Under the pieces are notes generated by a model. The model was not told where the DNA came from and searched no databases. It saw nothing but the letters and a program-made list of their open reading frames with translations. From Candidatus Lutacidiplasma silvani (GTDB lineage Archaea > Thermoplasmatota > Thermoplasmata > Lutacidiplasmatales > UBA184), in assembly GCA_022750295.1 (NCBI GenBank), contig JAKIVZ010000001.1, positions 197,651-261,650 on the forward strand: DNA of 64,000 nucleotides. Direction: 5' to 3'. This document shows positions 44,592 through 53,495 of the stretch, in pieces (position 1 is the first letter of the stretch; every line of letters starts with the position of its first letter). The translations under genes and the position numbers were made by a program.

Positions 44592-47083
44592 CCGGTCCCC
44601 CGGCGGGCGGGCGGGGCCGGCGGCGAGGAGGAGCGCCCCCGACGCGGGGCCACGACGACGTATGCGAGGCCGGCGAGCAGGAGCGCGGCCGGGGTCCCGA
44701 ACACGATCAACGTCGTCACGGTCCCCCCGTTCAAGTACCCGAACGCCGGCGGTGAGGTTCCCGTGACGCTCGTGAGGCAGCCGGGGGAGCCCGGGCACGG
44801 GGGGAGGAGGGTGAGCAGGACCGGGAACGGGGCGATGACCGACCCGTACGTCACGGAGACGAACGTGAAGTTTGACCGGTAGCCGGCGGCGCTCGCGATC
44901 AGCTCGTAGAGCGCGGGGGGCTCCACGCCCGTGAAGTTCGCCCAGCCGTCGGAGCTCGACGACCGGTTCCCGAACGTCACCAGCTCGACGAACGCCCCGC
45001 CGATCGGGTCCCTCGTCGAGGAGCTCCGGACGAGGACGTCGAGCGTGCCGCCCAGGAGCGGCACGAGGCGGACGACCACCACCTGGGAGTCGATCCAGAC
45101 GTGGTCGAAGGCGGTCACGTTCGACCCGTACCCGAGGAGCATTGACGTCACCGAATAGTTCCCGGCGACCTCGCGGGAGAAGTTGTGCCACCCGTTCGCC
45201 CCCGAGGTGAACGAGAGGAATCCGGGCCCTTCCAGGTCGACGTCCTTCAGCTGGGCCGACACGTTGGCGAGCGGCTGGCCCGTCGAGTTGCTGACGAATT
45301 CGACATCAAGCGGCCCGGCGGCGTCGAGGGTCAGGTTCGCCCAGACGTGGCCGGAGAACGGGACCTGCACCCCGGTGCTCGCCTTCGAGTAATTCGCCAG
45401 GATCCCGAGGATCGTCGCCGGTCCCTGCGGGAGTTGGAGAACGGAGAGGTTGAACCAGCCGCCGAAGTTGGTGGTTCCGAGCACCTCGAACGTCCCGTCG
45501 ACGACCGAGACGTTGTCGAGCGGGGCGAGCGAGGTTGCGTTCTGCCCGAACGCCCGGACCGTGATCGACGGGTACGGGGAAAGGTCGATCGTGATGATGT
45601 TCGACGTGTTCGGGAGGAACTCCGCTTCGATCGTCCGCGACCGGTACCCCGGGGCGCGCGCCGTGAAGTTCAGCACGTCGGGCGCGGGGAGCGTGACGTC
45701 GACTTCCCCGTAACGGTCGGTCTGCACGACCTGGTTCGCGATGCACCCGCCGGTGAACGAAACCGTCGCGTTCGGGATCCCGACCCCGGTGAGGTTGTTG
45801 TCGACCCGGATCTCGAGCGGTACGCTCTGGACCGAGCACGGGGGCGGGGGAGGGGAGCCGCCTCCCGAGATCAGATTGGGGAAACAATTCAACGACGGCT
45901 CGCCGGCGGGGGAGAGGACCGAGGCGTTCAACGGGGGGCCGAGGAGCGCGGTGTTCCCTCCCACGGTGAGGAATCCGACGCACCCCGGGAAGTCGGCCCA
46001 CGTGTTGGGGGCGTCGTACACCGGGCCCGGACCCCCGATCGCCTGCAGAACGCTCCAGCTGTCGGTCAGCGGGGCGAACAGGTAGTCGGTGCCGAGCGCG
46101 ACTGCCCCGGCGTCCCCCCAGGCGAAACCTCCTTCGAGGATCCCGACCCCCTGGTCCCGGTCCCAGACGAACGCCGCCGAGCCGCGGGCCGCCGGGGTTC
46201 CGCTCGTGGACACGGTGGCCCAATCTCCGGGGGCCCCGGAGAACGTCCAGAGGTTGGAGGAGCACTCGAGCGCGCACCCTCCGAACAGGTCGTACCGGTG
46301 GGTCGCGTTCTGCCAGATCAGGGACGAGCCGTAGAGCGGCGGGGGCGCGGACGCGGGGTGGAGCTGCGTCCACGTAAGGGTGGTGAGGTTCAGCGACCAC
46401 GTGTCGTTCCAGAACACCGTCGCCGGCGAGCCATTGATCGTCGCCGACGGGTCCCAGCCTCCCTCGAGGAGCGCCGAGGGGCCCGAGCCGTTCACGGCGA
46501 ACGCCGCCCCCTCCCGGGCCGGCGGGGCGATGGCCTGGGTCACGTTGCGCCATGTTTGGTTGTCGAAGTAGTACACCCAGGTGTCGTTGGTCGTCGTTTG
46601 CGTGGTCAGGTTGGTCAGGCCTCCGAACAGGACGGCGAAATCGGACGCCGGGTCGGAGCCGAACGAGGCGTTCGTCCGGGCCGTGGGCCCCGGGAGGATG
46701 TCGGTGACGTTGAACGAACCAGTCGAATAGTTGTAATTCACCGTGTAGTTGATCAGGCCCCCGGACCCCTCGCCGCCGAACGTCGTGATGTTCCGCGTGT
46801 GGTCATCGGTGACCATCGCGGCCCCTTCCCCCATGAAGTGGGTGGAGTCGTCCCCCGGGCCGTACAGGATGAACGCAAGCCCCCAATCGAAGATCGGCAG
46901 CGAGCTCGTGGCGGCGACGGGGGCCGCGACCTCCGCCGTACCGGTCGCCGGGGGGATCGGCGTTGGCGCGGCCGACTGGGTCGACGGGGTGGAGGTGGCC
47001 CCCGGAAGGCTGGTGACGGCCATCACGAAGGCGAGGCCGAGAATGAGCGCCGTCCGCCCGGCCCGACCGCGGAGGCGCCGCAC
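44588..47083 (-). CDS. Secreted surface protein: Kelch-like N-terminal half, carboxypeptidase-regulatory-like repeats, C-terminal membrane anchor
   Basis: The 831-residue protein starts at a leaderless GTG (TATA 26 bp upstream). A signal peptide (RTALILGLAFVMAVTSLPGA) precedes Kelch/galactose-oxidase-like repeats (MVTDDHTRNITTFGGEGSGG, FGGCALECSSNLWTFSG, AFVWDRDQGVGILEGGF). From about residue 415 there are four or five Ig-like CarboxypepD_reg/PEGA-type domains (GVGIPNATVSFTGGCI, PIGGAFVELVTFGN). It ends in a membrane helix and a basic tail. N-glycosylation sequons are frequent. It heads the operon with DUF4129-like, MoxR and DUF58 proteins, which may help to assemble it. Confidence 0.8.
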   Translation of the reverse strand: MRRLRGRAGRTALILGLAFVMAVTSLPGATSTPSTQSAAPTPIPPATGTAEVAAPVAATSSLPIFDWGLAFILYGPGDDSTHFMGEGAAMVTDDHTRNITTFGGEGSGGLINYTVNYNYSTGSFNVTDILPGPTARTNASFGSDPASDFAVLFGGLTNLTTQTTTNDTWVYYFDNQTWRNVTQAIAPPAREGAAFAVNGSGPSALLEGGWDPSATINGSPATVFWNDTWSLNLTTLTWTQLHPASAPPPLYGSSLIWQNATHRYDLFGGCALECSSNLWTFSGAPGDWATVSTSGTPAARGSAAFVWDRDQGVGILEGGFAWGDAGAVALGTDYLFAPLTDSWSVLQAIGGPGPVYDAPNTWADFPGCVGFLTVGGNTALLGPPLNASVLSPAGEPSLNCFPNLISGGGSPPPPPCSVQSVPLEIRVDNNLTGVGIPNATVSFTGGCIANQVVQTDRYGEVDVTLPAPDVLNFTARAPGYRSRTIEAEFLPNTSNIITIDLSPYPSITVRAFGQNATSLAPLDNVSVVDGTFEVLGTTNFGGWFNLSVLQLPQGPATILGILANYSKASTGVQVPFSGHVWANLTLDAAGPLDVEFVSNSTGQPLANVSAQLKDVDLEGPGFLSFTSGANGWHNFSREVAGNYSVTSMLLGYGSNVTAFDHVWIDSQVVVVRLVPLLGGTLDVLVRSSSTRDPIGGAFVELVTFGNRSSSSDGWANFTGVEPPALYELIASAAGYRSNFTFVSVTYGSVIAPFPVLLTLLPPCPGSPGCLTSVTGTSPPAFGYLNGGTVTTLIVFGTPAALLLAGLAYVVVAPRRGRSSSPPAPPARRGTG

Positions 47084-47103
47084 CCTCGTGCGGAGCGGGG
47101 GAG

Positions 47104-47114
47104 GTTAGATAACG
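47104..47114 (-). promoter_or_regulatory. TATA box for the surface-protein/MoxR operon
   Basis: Minus-strand GTTATCTAAC is centred 26 bp before the GTG at 47083. Confidence 0.5.
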
Positions 47115-47127
47115 GCTGACCCCCGTC

Positions 47128-47484
47128 TCAGAGGCCGAGACGGGAGCGTAGGAACTGGAACGCGGTCTGTCCTTTGCTCGTGTGGGGGATCACCTCGAGC
47201 GGACCCGGTGGGACCAGGTCCCGATTGCGGGTCGTGAGCGCGACCCGGAGTCGCTCGAACGGGATCTTGAGCGTGACATCGGGCGGGGCGGCGACGCCGG
47301 CGACCGCCGAAACCCGGCCCGTCGGGTCGACGACGAGGCTGGCGGTCTCGGACTCGGTGACGAACACCCACCGCTGCGGCAGGTAGGGCCGGACGAGCAT
47401 GGCGGTAAAGCCGGTCAGTTGCGCGCAGACCCGAGCCTCGAGGTCGGGGGCGACCGAGGCGAGAAGTTCGAGGAGCGTGGTCAC
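47128..47484 (-). CDS. SCP2-like hypothetical protein, 118 residues
   Basis: The GTG start at 47484 has a TATA box 26 bp upstream. The alpha/beta pattern, with WVFVTESETASLVVDPTGRV, DVTLKIPFERLRVALTTRN and a C-terminal TSKGQTAFQFLRSRLGL, resembles a single SCP2-type lipid-binding domain; this is a tentative reading. It is the only gene in its transcript and lies between two membrane or surface proteins. Confidence 0.6.
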   Translation of the reverse strand: MTTLLELLASVAPDLEARVCAQLTGFTAMLVRPYLPQRWVFVTESETASLVVDPTGRVSAVAGVAAPPDVTLKIPFERLRVALTTRNRDLVPPGPLEVIPHTSKGQTAFQFLRSRLGL

Positions 47485-47504
47485 GAGCGACCGACGGCCC
47501 CCTG

Positions 47505-47515
47505 TTGAGATAACG
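47505..47515. promoter_or_regulatory. TATA-like box between the SCP2-like gene and the divergent membrane protein
   Basis: TTGAGATAACG reads as CGTTATCTC on the minus strand, 26 bp before the GTG at 47484. On the plus strand it would start a transcript near 47537 with a leader that includes GGGAGG before the ATG at 47581. Confidence 0.4.
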
Positions 47516-47580
47516 CTCCCCGGCCGCCGGGGCGTCCTCCCGCCTCTCGGCGCGAGGGGTTTTCTTCGGGCGGGAGGTGG

Positions 47581-48591
47581 ATGGCCGCGATGGGCACTCC
47601 CCCGCCGGCTCCCCCTTGGCCACCCCCGCCGCCCCCGGGCGCTTCCCCGCCCTGGGGCGCCATCGCCCCCATCGGCCCTTCGATCTCCTCCCCGACCCCG
47701 GCGTATTGGGGATACCGGCCGCCCCCCCTTCGGGAGCCGATTGGGCGAGTGCACGACGGGGTCCGGTGGTATCTCGTCACGCTCCTCCTCCAGGTCGTCG
47801 TCGGTGTCCTGACGGCCGCGTTCTCGGGGTTCGTGCTCGGGGCGTTCTTCTCCGCCGGCGACCTCACCAGTACGACCACGGCCGGCACGGACCTCGAAGG
47901 GCTCGTTACGCTCCTCGGCTTCCTCGCCCTCCTCCTCACGCTCGTCGCCTGGCTGAAATGGCGTTCGGGAGTCCTCGCGCTGCGCGACAGCGCCGGGGAA
48001 AGCGGCCCGGCGTACCAGCAGGCGGCCGACTCGGCGCGCCGGGACTACGGAAGGTCGCTCTGGTCGTTCCTCTCCATCATCCTCGCGTCGATCGTGTTCT
48101 CGATCGCGCTCGCCGCGTACGTGTTCGAGCGGATCGCGGCGGCGTGCCCCGCGGCGAGCGGAGGGGTGAACCCGAACTGCCCCGCCAACGTCGCTCCTCT
48201 CACCCTCGTCGGGACCAGCGAGGCGATCGTGGCGTTCGGCCTCGTCGCGGCGGTCCTCCAGTTCCTCGTGTACTACTACGCGTCGCGGAGCCTCGTCGAC
48301 GCGCTCCGCCCGCTCGTCGGCTCGACGGAACAGCGCCGCCTCGACCGGGGCCGGCTCGTGATGGTCGTCGGCGCCGCTCTGACCCCCGTCGGCATCCTCA
48401 ACGCGGGTCTCGGCCTCCTCGGGATCTCGTTCCTCCCGCTGGCGTTCGCCGGGCTCGTCACGCCGATCCTTCTCCTTGCCGGTCTGTATCAGATTTATGC
48501 GGCGTACTCCGCCTGGCTCGGCCGACCCGGACCGCCGTTCGCCCCCGCCCCGCCCATTGCCGCCCCGGTGTTCGTTCCACCCCCGCCGTAG
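47581..48591 (+). CDS. Multi-pass membrane protein with proline-rich ends
   Basis: The 336-residue protein has a Pro-rich N-terminus (runs of 5-7 Pro), then about five or six membrane helices (WYLVTLLLQVVVGVLTAAF, LLGFLALLLTLVAWL, FLSIILASIVFSIALAAYVF, AIVAFGLVAAVLQFLVYYY, and later GILNAGLGLLGISFLPLAF), and a Pro-rich C-terminus. The arrangement resembles DUF973-type archaeal membrane proteins, but this is a weak match. GGGAGG lies just before the ATG. Confidence 0.65.
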   Translation: MAAMGTPPPAPPWPPPPPPGASPPWGAIAPIGPSISSPTPAYWGYRPPPLREPIGRVHDGVRWYLVTLLLQVVVGVLTAAFSGFVLGAFFSAGDLTSTTTAGTDLEGLVTLLGFLALLLTLVAWLKWRSGVLALRDSAGESGPAYQQAADSARRDYGRSLWSFLSIILASIVFSIALAAYVFERIAAACPAASGGVNPNCPANVAPLTLVGTSEAIVAFGLVAAVLQFLVYYYASRSLVDALRPLVGSTEQRRLDRGRLVMVVGAALTPVGILNAGLGLLGISFLPLAFAGLVTPILLLAGLYQIYAAYSAWLGRPGPPFAPAPPIAAPVFVPPPP

Positions 48592-48656
48592 CGCCGGCCC
48601 CCGCCGAGCCGACAACTGTTAAGGGCGGGGGTCGCTCCCCGACCCCGGTTTCGCGA

Positions 48657-49394
48657 ATGGCGGTCCGCGTCGCGTTCGACGAACTCGACTCGACGCAGAC
48701 CGAGGCGGTGCGCCGGGCCCGGGACGGGGCGGAGCCCGGCACCTACGTCATCGCCCGCCTCCAACGAGCGGGGCACGGCCGTCTCGACCATGCCTGGTCG
48801 TCCCCCCCGGGGGGTCTCTACCTTTCGTGGATCGGGAGGCCGCCGGACGCCGCGCCCGGACTCGTTCCAATGGCCGTCGGAGTCGAGCTCCGAGCCCGGG
48901 TCCTCGAGCATGCCGGGGTTCGGACCGTCCTGAAATGGCCGAACGACCTCCTCGTCCCCGGCGCGTCCGGTCCTCGGAAGCTGGCCGGGATCCTTGTCGA
49001 CCGGGTCGAGATCCCGAATGGCGGCTCGCGAGTCGTGGTCGGGGTCGGCGTCAACGTCTCGATGGAGCGGAGTTCGCTTCCGCTCGATCTCGCCGAGCGC
49101 AGTGCGATCCTCTCGGAACTCTCCGAGTCCCCGCCGACCGTTCCGACCGTCGCGCGGTGGGTCGTCGAATCGATCGAAAGCGCCTTTGATAAGCTGAACG
49201 CGCCCGGAGGTCCCGCGAGCATCGTGGCCGAGTCCCGGCAACACCTGTACGGCGTGGGAGAGCCCGTCCAGATCGACGGACGCCCCGCCGGGATCCTGCG
49301 CGACCTCGCGGACGACGGCGCGGCCGAGGTCGAGAACGAGGGAACCCGCGTGGCGGTCCACGCGGGCGACCTCACGGTCGGGGTGCCGGCATGA
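48657..49394 (+). CDS. birA: Biotin--protein ligase
   Basis: This enzyme attaches biotin to the carrier protein encoded 3 kb downstream. The 245-residue protein has the catalytic domain and no N-terminal helix-turn-helix, so it is unlikely to repress transcription. Motifs are the biotin/AMP loop GHGRLDHAWSSPPGGLYLS (family consensus GRGRxGR), VLKWPNDLLV, KLAGILVDR and VVGVGVNVS, plus a C-terminal SH3-like domain. A TATA-like CTGTTAAGG is 38 bp upstream. The stop overlaps the ATG of the carboxyltransferase gene. Confidence 0.93.
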   Translation: MAVRVAFDELDSTQTEAVRRARDGAEPGTYVIARLQRAGHGRLDHAWSSPPGGLYLSWIGRPPDAAPGLVPMAVGVELRARVLEHAGVRTVLKWPNDLLVPGASGPRKLAGILVDRVEIPNGGSRVVVGVGVNVSMERSSLPLDLAERSAILSELSESPPTVPTVARWVVESIESAFDKLNAPGGPASIVAESRQHLYGVGEPVQIDGRPAGILRDLADDGAAEVENEGTRVAVHAGDLTVGVPA

Positions 49395-50941
49395 CCGGAG
49401 CGTTCGACCGCTGGGAGCTGAAGCGCCAGCAGACGCGCGAGGGCGGCGGCAAGGAGCGAGTCGCGAAATTCATCGCGGGCGGCAAACTCACCGCGCGGCA
49501 ACGCCTCGAGACGTTCTTCGACCCCGGCACGTTCGTCGAAACCGGCCCCTACGTCACCCACCGGGTCACGACGTTCGGCCTCTCCGAGCGGCGGATCCCG
49601 GGCGACGGTGTCGTGACCGGATGGGGCGAGGTCGACGGCCGAGCGGTGTGCGCGTTCGCCCAGGACGCGACCGTCTTCGGGGGCGCCCTCGGCGAGGCGC
49701 ACGCGGAGAAGATCGTGCGATTGATGGACACGGCGAAGAAGGCCGGGGTCCCCGTCGTCGGACTCAACGATTCGGGCGGGGCCCGGATCCAGGAGGGGGT
49801 GATGAGCCTCGGCGGGTACGGCGAGGTGTTCTTCCGGAACGTCATCCTCTCGGGCGTCGTCCCCCAACTCTCCGTGATCCTCGGCCCGTGCGCGGGCGGG
49901 GCCGTCTATTCGCCGGCGATCACCGACTTCGTCGTGATGGTCCGCGGGCAGGGCCAGATGTTCATCACCGGGCCCGACGTCATCCGCGCGGTGACGGGGG
50001 AGGAGGTCACCGCCGACGCGCTCGGCGGGGCCGACGCCCACGGTCTTGGCAGCGGAGTTTCCCACTTCGCGGCGAACTCCGATGCGGAGGCGCTCGCCCT
50101 CACGCGACGGATCCTCTCCTACCTCCCGCTCAACAACCTCGAGGAGGGCCCGGCGACCGCGGCGGTCGAACCGGCGGCGGGAGCGTCCGCGGAGCTCAAG
50201 GGGCTCGTGCCCGAGGACGCCAACACCCCGTACGACGTCCTCGGGGTCGTCGGCCGGGTCGTGGACCCGGAAACGTTCCTCGAGGTCCAGGCGGGCCACG
50301 CCCCGAACCTCGTGGTCGGCTTCGCCCGGCTCGCGGGCCGACCCGTCGGCGTCGTGGCGAACCAGCCGAGCCACCTCGCCGGGTGCCTCGACATCACGGC
50401 CTCGATGAAGGGGGCCCGGTTCGTCCGGTTCTGCGACGCGTTCAACCTCCCGCTCCTCACGTTCGTCGACGTCCCCGGGTTCTTGCCGGGCACCCAGCAG
50501 GAGCACGGCGGGATCATCCGCCACGGCGCGAAGCTCCTCTACGCGTACGCCGAGGCGACGGTCCCGAAGTTGACGGTCATCCTCCGGAAGGCGTACGGGG
50601 GCGCCTACGACGTGATGTGCTCGAAGCATCTCGGGGCCGACTTCAACGTCGCGTGGCCGACCGCCGAGATCGCGGTGATGGGCGCCGAAGGTGCGGTCAA
50701 CATCCTGTTCCGCCGGGAGATCGACCAGGCGAAGCCCGCCGAGCGCGATGCCGTCCGCAAGAAGCTCGTCCAGGACTATCAGACCGAGTTCCTCAACCCG
50801 TACCTCGCCGCCGAGCGCGGGTACATCGACGACGTGATCGACCCGGCCGAGACGCGGGCGAAGCTCGTCCGCGCGCTCGTCCTCCTCGAGCCGAAGCGGG
50901 AAGACCGCCCGGCGCGCAAGCACGGCAACATCCCCCTCTGA
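49391..50941 (+). CDS. pccB: Acyl-CoA carboxyltransferase subunit (PccB / transcarboxylase 12S-like)
   Basis: The 516-residue crotonase-fold carboxyltransferase accepts carboxylate from biotin onto (or off) propionyl-CoA or acetyl-CoA. Motifs are RQRLETFFDPGTF, the N-terminal oxyanion region NDSGGARIQEGV, GPCAGGAVYSPA, GVVANQPSHLAGCLDI, FVDVPGFLPG and RKAYGGAYDVM. Length and order fit methylmalonyl/propionyl-CoA carboxyltransferases. The residue that sets acyl-CoA choice cannot be judged here. It sits between birA (overlapping) and the 5S-like gene. Confidence 0.93.
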   Translation: MTGAFDRWELKRQQTREGGGKERVAKFIAGGKLTARQRLETFFDPGTFVETGPYVTHRVTTFGLSERRIPGDGVVTGWGEVDGRAVCAFAQDATVFGGALGEAHAEKIVRLMDTAKKAGVPVVGLNDSGGARIQEGVMSLGGYGEVFFRNVILSGVVPQLSVILGPCAGGAVYSPAITDFVVMVRGQGQMFITGPDVIRAVTGEEVTADALGGADAHGLGSGVSHFAANSDAEALALTRRILSYLPLNNLEEGPATAAVEPAAGASAELKGLVPEDANTPYDVLGVVGRVVDPETFLEVQAGHAPNLVVGFARLAGRPVGVVANQPSHLAGCLDITASMKGARFVRFCDAFNLPLLTFVDVPGFLPGTQQEHGGIIRHGAKLLYAYAEATVPKLTVILRKAYGGAYDVMCSKHLGADFNVAWPTAEIAVMGAEGAVNILFRREIDQAKPAERDAVRKKLVQDYQTEFLNPYLAAERGYIDDVIDPAETRAKLVRALVLLEPKREDRPARKHGNIPL

Positions 50942-50961
50942 GCCCGGGAGGTCGCGGTTCG

Positions 50962-52506
50962 ATGGTCGGCATCACCGAGACGGTTCTCCGCGACGGCCAC
51001 CAGTCGCTGATCGCGACCCGGATGCGGACGAAGCACATGGTCCCGGCGCTGGAGCGGCTCGACGCCGTCGGGTACCGGACGATCGAGGCGTGGGGCGGCG
51101 CGACGTTCGACGTCTGCCTGCGGTTCCTCCACGAGGACCCGTGGGAGCGGCTCCGCACGCTGAAGCGCGGGATGCCGAACACCCCGCTCCAGATGCTGCT
51201 GCGCGGGCAGAACCTCGTCGGCTATCGGCACTACGCCGACGACCTCGTCGAGAAGTTCGTCGCCGAGGCGGCCCGGCAGGGGATCGGCGTGTTCCGGGTC
51301 TTCGACGCGCTGAACGACCCGCGGAACATGGAGGTCGCGCTGAAGGCGGTCCAGAAGACCGACGCGGTCGCCCAGGGGACGATCTGCTACACGCAGTCGC
51401 CCGTCCACACGCTCCCGGCGTTCGTCCGGCTCGGCACGACGCTCGCCGAGATGGGCGCCGACGAGCTGTGCATCAAGGACATGGCGGGGTTCCTCCCCCC
51501 CCACGAGGCGTCCGCGCTGACGTCGGCGCTGATCAAGGAGGTCGGCCTCCCCGTCGTCCTCCACACCCACTCGTCGAGCGGGATGTCGACGCTGTCGTGC
51601 CTCGCCGCCGCCGACGCGGGCGCGACGGCGGTCGACGCCGCCCTCTCCCCGTTCGCCGGCGGGACGAGCCAGCCGCCGACCGAGACGCTCGTCGGCGCGA
51701 TGCGGGGGACCCCGACCGACCCGAAGCTCGACCTCGGGGCGCTCAGCGACCTTGCCGACTACTTCCAGAAGGTCCTCGACCACTACCGACCGATGCTGAA
51801 CCTCCGCTCGCTCCAGACCGACCCCGGGATCCTCGTCCATCAGGTCCCGGGCGGCATGCTCTCGAACCTCCTGAGCCAGCTCCAGGAACAGGATCAACTC
51901 GCCCGCCTCCCCGAGGTCCTCCAGGAGATCCCCCGGGTCCGGGCCGACCTCGGGTACCCGCCCCTCGTGACGCCGACGAGCCAGATCGTCGGGATCCAGG
52001 CGGTCGTCAACGTCCTCGTCGGCGAGCGGTACAAGCAGGTGACCCGGGAGGTCCGCGACTACGTCCGCGGTCTCTACGGCACGCCGCCCGGACCGCTCGA
52101 TCCCGCGCTGACGAAGAAGGTCCTCGCCGAGGAGAAGGCGATCTCCGGGCGCCCGGCCGACCTCCTGCAGCCCGAGTTCGCGAAGGCGCTCGCGGACGTT
52201 CGCTCCCTCGTCCCCGCCGCGGACGACGCCGAGGCGCTCAGTTACGCGATGTTCCCGGCCGTCTACAAGGCCTACCGCGCCTCGAAGGACGCGGGGATCA
52301 CGCCCGACGTCCTGACCGCCGCGGCGTTCGGGGTCGTAGGCGCGCTCCGCGCTCCCAAGATTCTCCCGGCGCCGAGCGCCGCGCCCCGCCCCGCCGGGGC
52401 GACCGCCGCCGGGGCCGGCGTCAGCGCCTGGGCCCACGAAGGCCGCGCCCGCTTGCACGCGGGCCGGAGGGCGGTGGATGAAGCTCGCGGTCACCGTCGA
52501 CGGTGA
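50962..52506 (+). CDS. pycB: Pyruvate/oxaloacetate carboxyltransferase subunit (PycB / transcarboxylase 5S-like)
   Basis: This metal-dependent TIM-barrel enzyme interconverts pyruvate and oxaloacetate using carboxybiotin. The 514-residue protein has LRDGHQSLIATRM (metal Asp), WGGATFDVC, FRVFDALND, the carboxylated Lys in CIKDMAGFL, metal His pair in HTHSSSGM, and PFAGGTSQPPTE. The C-terminal domain carries QVPGGMLSNL. The same fold occurs in PycB, OadA and the 5S subunit of transcarboxylase. The biotin domain is on the next gene, which it overlaps by 29 bp. Confidence 0.9.
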   Translation: MVGITETVLRDGHQSLIATRMRTKHMVPALERLDAVGYRTIEAWGGATFDVCLRFLHEDPWERLRTLKRGMPNTPLQMLLRGQNLVGYRHYADDLVEKFVAEAARQGIGVFRVFDALNDPRNMEVALKAVQKTDAVAQGTICYTQSPVHTLPAFVRLGTTLAEMGADELCIKDMAGFLPPHEASALTSALIKEVGLPVVLHTHSSSGMSTLSCLAAADAGATAVDAALSPFAGGTSQPPTETLVGAMRGTPTDPKLDLGALSDLADYFQKVLDHYRPMLNLRSLQTDPGILVHQVPGGMLSNLLSQLQEQDQLARLPEVLQEIPRVRADLGYPPLVTPTSQIVGIQAVVNVLVGERYKQVTREVRDYVRGLYGTPPGPLDPALTKKVLAEEKAISGRPADLLQPEFAKALADVRSLVPAADDAEALSYAMFPAVYKAYRASKDAGITPDVLTAAAFGVVGALRAPKILPAPSAAPRPAGATAAGAGVSAWAHEGRARLHAGRRAVDEARGHRRR

Positions 52507-53029
52507 GACCCGGACCTTCGAGGTCGACCTCGAGCGGGGCGTGATCCGCTGGGAGGGGCGCGAGCTCCCCGCGAAGGTCGTCCAGGACTCGTTCGCGAGG
52601 GTCGAGCTCGAGATCGCCGGCGAGAAGTTCCTCGTCGAAGGGTGGCCCGCCGGACCCACCGACGTTCCCGGGCCGCTCGTCGCGAACGGCGAGCGGTTCG
52701 TGGCGTCGCTCGTCCGCTCCGTTGTCGCCCCGCCTCCCCCGCCTCCGGGGGCGCCGACGCGGCCCGCCCCGACCCCCGCGGCCGAGCCCGCCGCCCCGGC
52801 GGAGGGGGGCACGGTGGTCGTCCCGCCGATGCCCGGCCGGGTCGTCGAGATCCGGGTCCGGGAAGGGGAGGCGGTCGCGAAGGGCCACGTCCTCCTCGTC
52901 CTCGAGGCGATGAAGATGCGGAACGAGGTCCTCGCGCCGGTCGCCGGGACCGTGACCGCCGTGAAGGTCCAGGTCGGGTCGAACGTCCGGGCCCGGGAGC
53001 CGATGGTGGTCCTCGCCCCGGCCGCGTGA
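52478..53029 (+). CDS. Biotin carboxyl carrier protein
   Basis: The 183-residue protein has a short N-terminal beta domain, a Pro/Ala-rich linker (about residues 84-110), and a biotinyl domain with VLEAMKMRNEV; Lys 146 in AMKM is the biotin site. It overlaps the pycB end and closes the birA-pccB-pycB-carrier cluster. No biotin carboxylase gene is present in the window. Confidence 0.94.
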   Translation: MKLAVTVDGETRTFEVDLERGVIRWEGRELPAKVVQDSFARVELEIAGEKFLVEGWPAGPTDVPGPLVANGERFVASLVRSVVAPPPPPPGAPTRPAPTPAAEPAAPAEGGTVVVPPMPGRVVEIRVREGEAVAKGHVLLVLEAMKMRNEVLAPVAGTVTAVKVQVGSNVRAREPMVVLAPAA

Positions 53030-53048
53030 GCGGACGGCGGTCCCCTCG

Positions 53049-53438
53049 CTAGGGTTCGGGCGCCGCCGGCTTCGGCGCGGTGGTCTCGAGGGCGTCCGCT
53101 TCGGCGACCGGGTCGTAGTCGGGGTCGAACTTGTCGACCTCGACCGGGCCGGTCGACGCCCGGGCGGGATCGACCGTCCCCTCGGAGTCCGTTTCGGCCG
53201 CGGTCGCGGCGGGAGCCTCGACGACGGGCGGGCGCGGGGCCGGAGGCGGCCGGTCCTCGGGGCCGGGCAATTTCGCGTACTCCCGGAGGTAGAGGACCGC
53301 GAGCACCGCGACCACGGCGATCGCCACGACGAACCAGAGCCACTCGTGGGTCTTCGCCGAAACGTAGACTCCCGTCGCGGTCCCGGCCGCGAGGATCGCG
53401 AGCGCGGCCACGAACGGGATCCGTTGGAGGACCGACAC
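53049..53438 (-). CDS. Small membrane protein with acidic Pro-rich tail
   Basis: The 129-residue protein has two hydrophobic helices (FVAALAILAAGTATGVYV and WFVVAIAVVAVLAVLYL) and then a Pro/Ala/Glu-rich cytoplasmic or external tail. No known family. It is convergent with the carrier-protein gene. Confidence 0.65.
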   Translation of the reverse strand: MSVLQRIPFVAALAILAAGTATGVYVSAKTHEWLWFVVAIAVVAVLAVLYLREYAKLPGPEDRPPPAPRPPVVEAPAATAAETDSEGTVDPARASTGPVEVDKFDPDYDPVAEADALETTAPKPAAPEP

Positions 53439-53495
53439 GGGCGTTCGGCGTAGCGGCCGGGGGTAGATGAACCCCTGCGAGGCGCCGGTCGAGGC

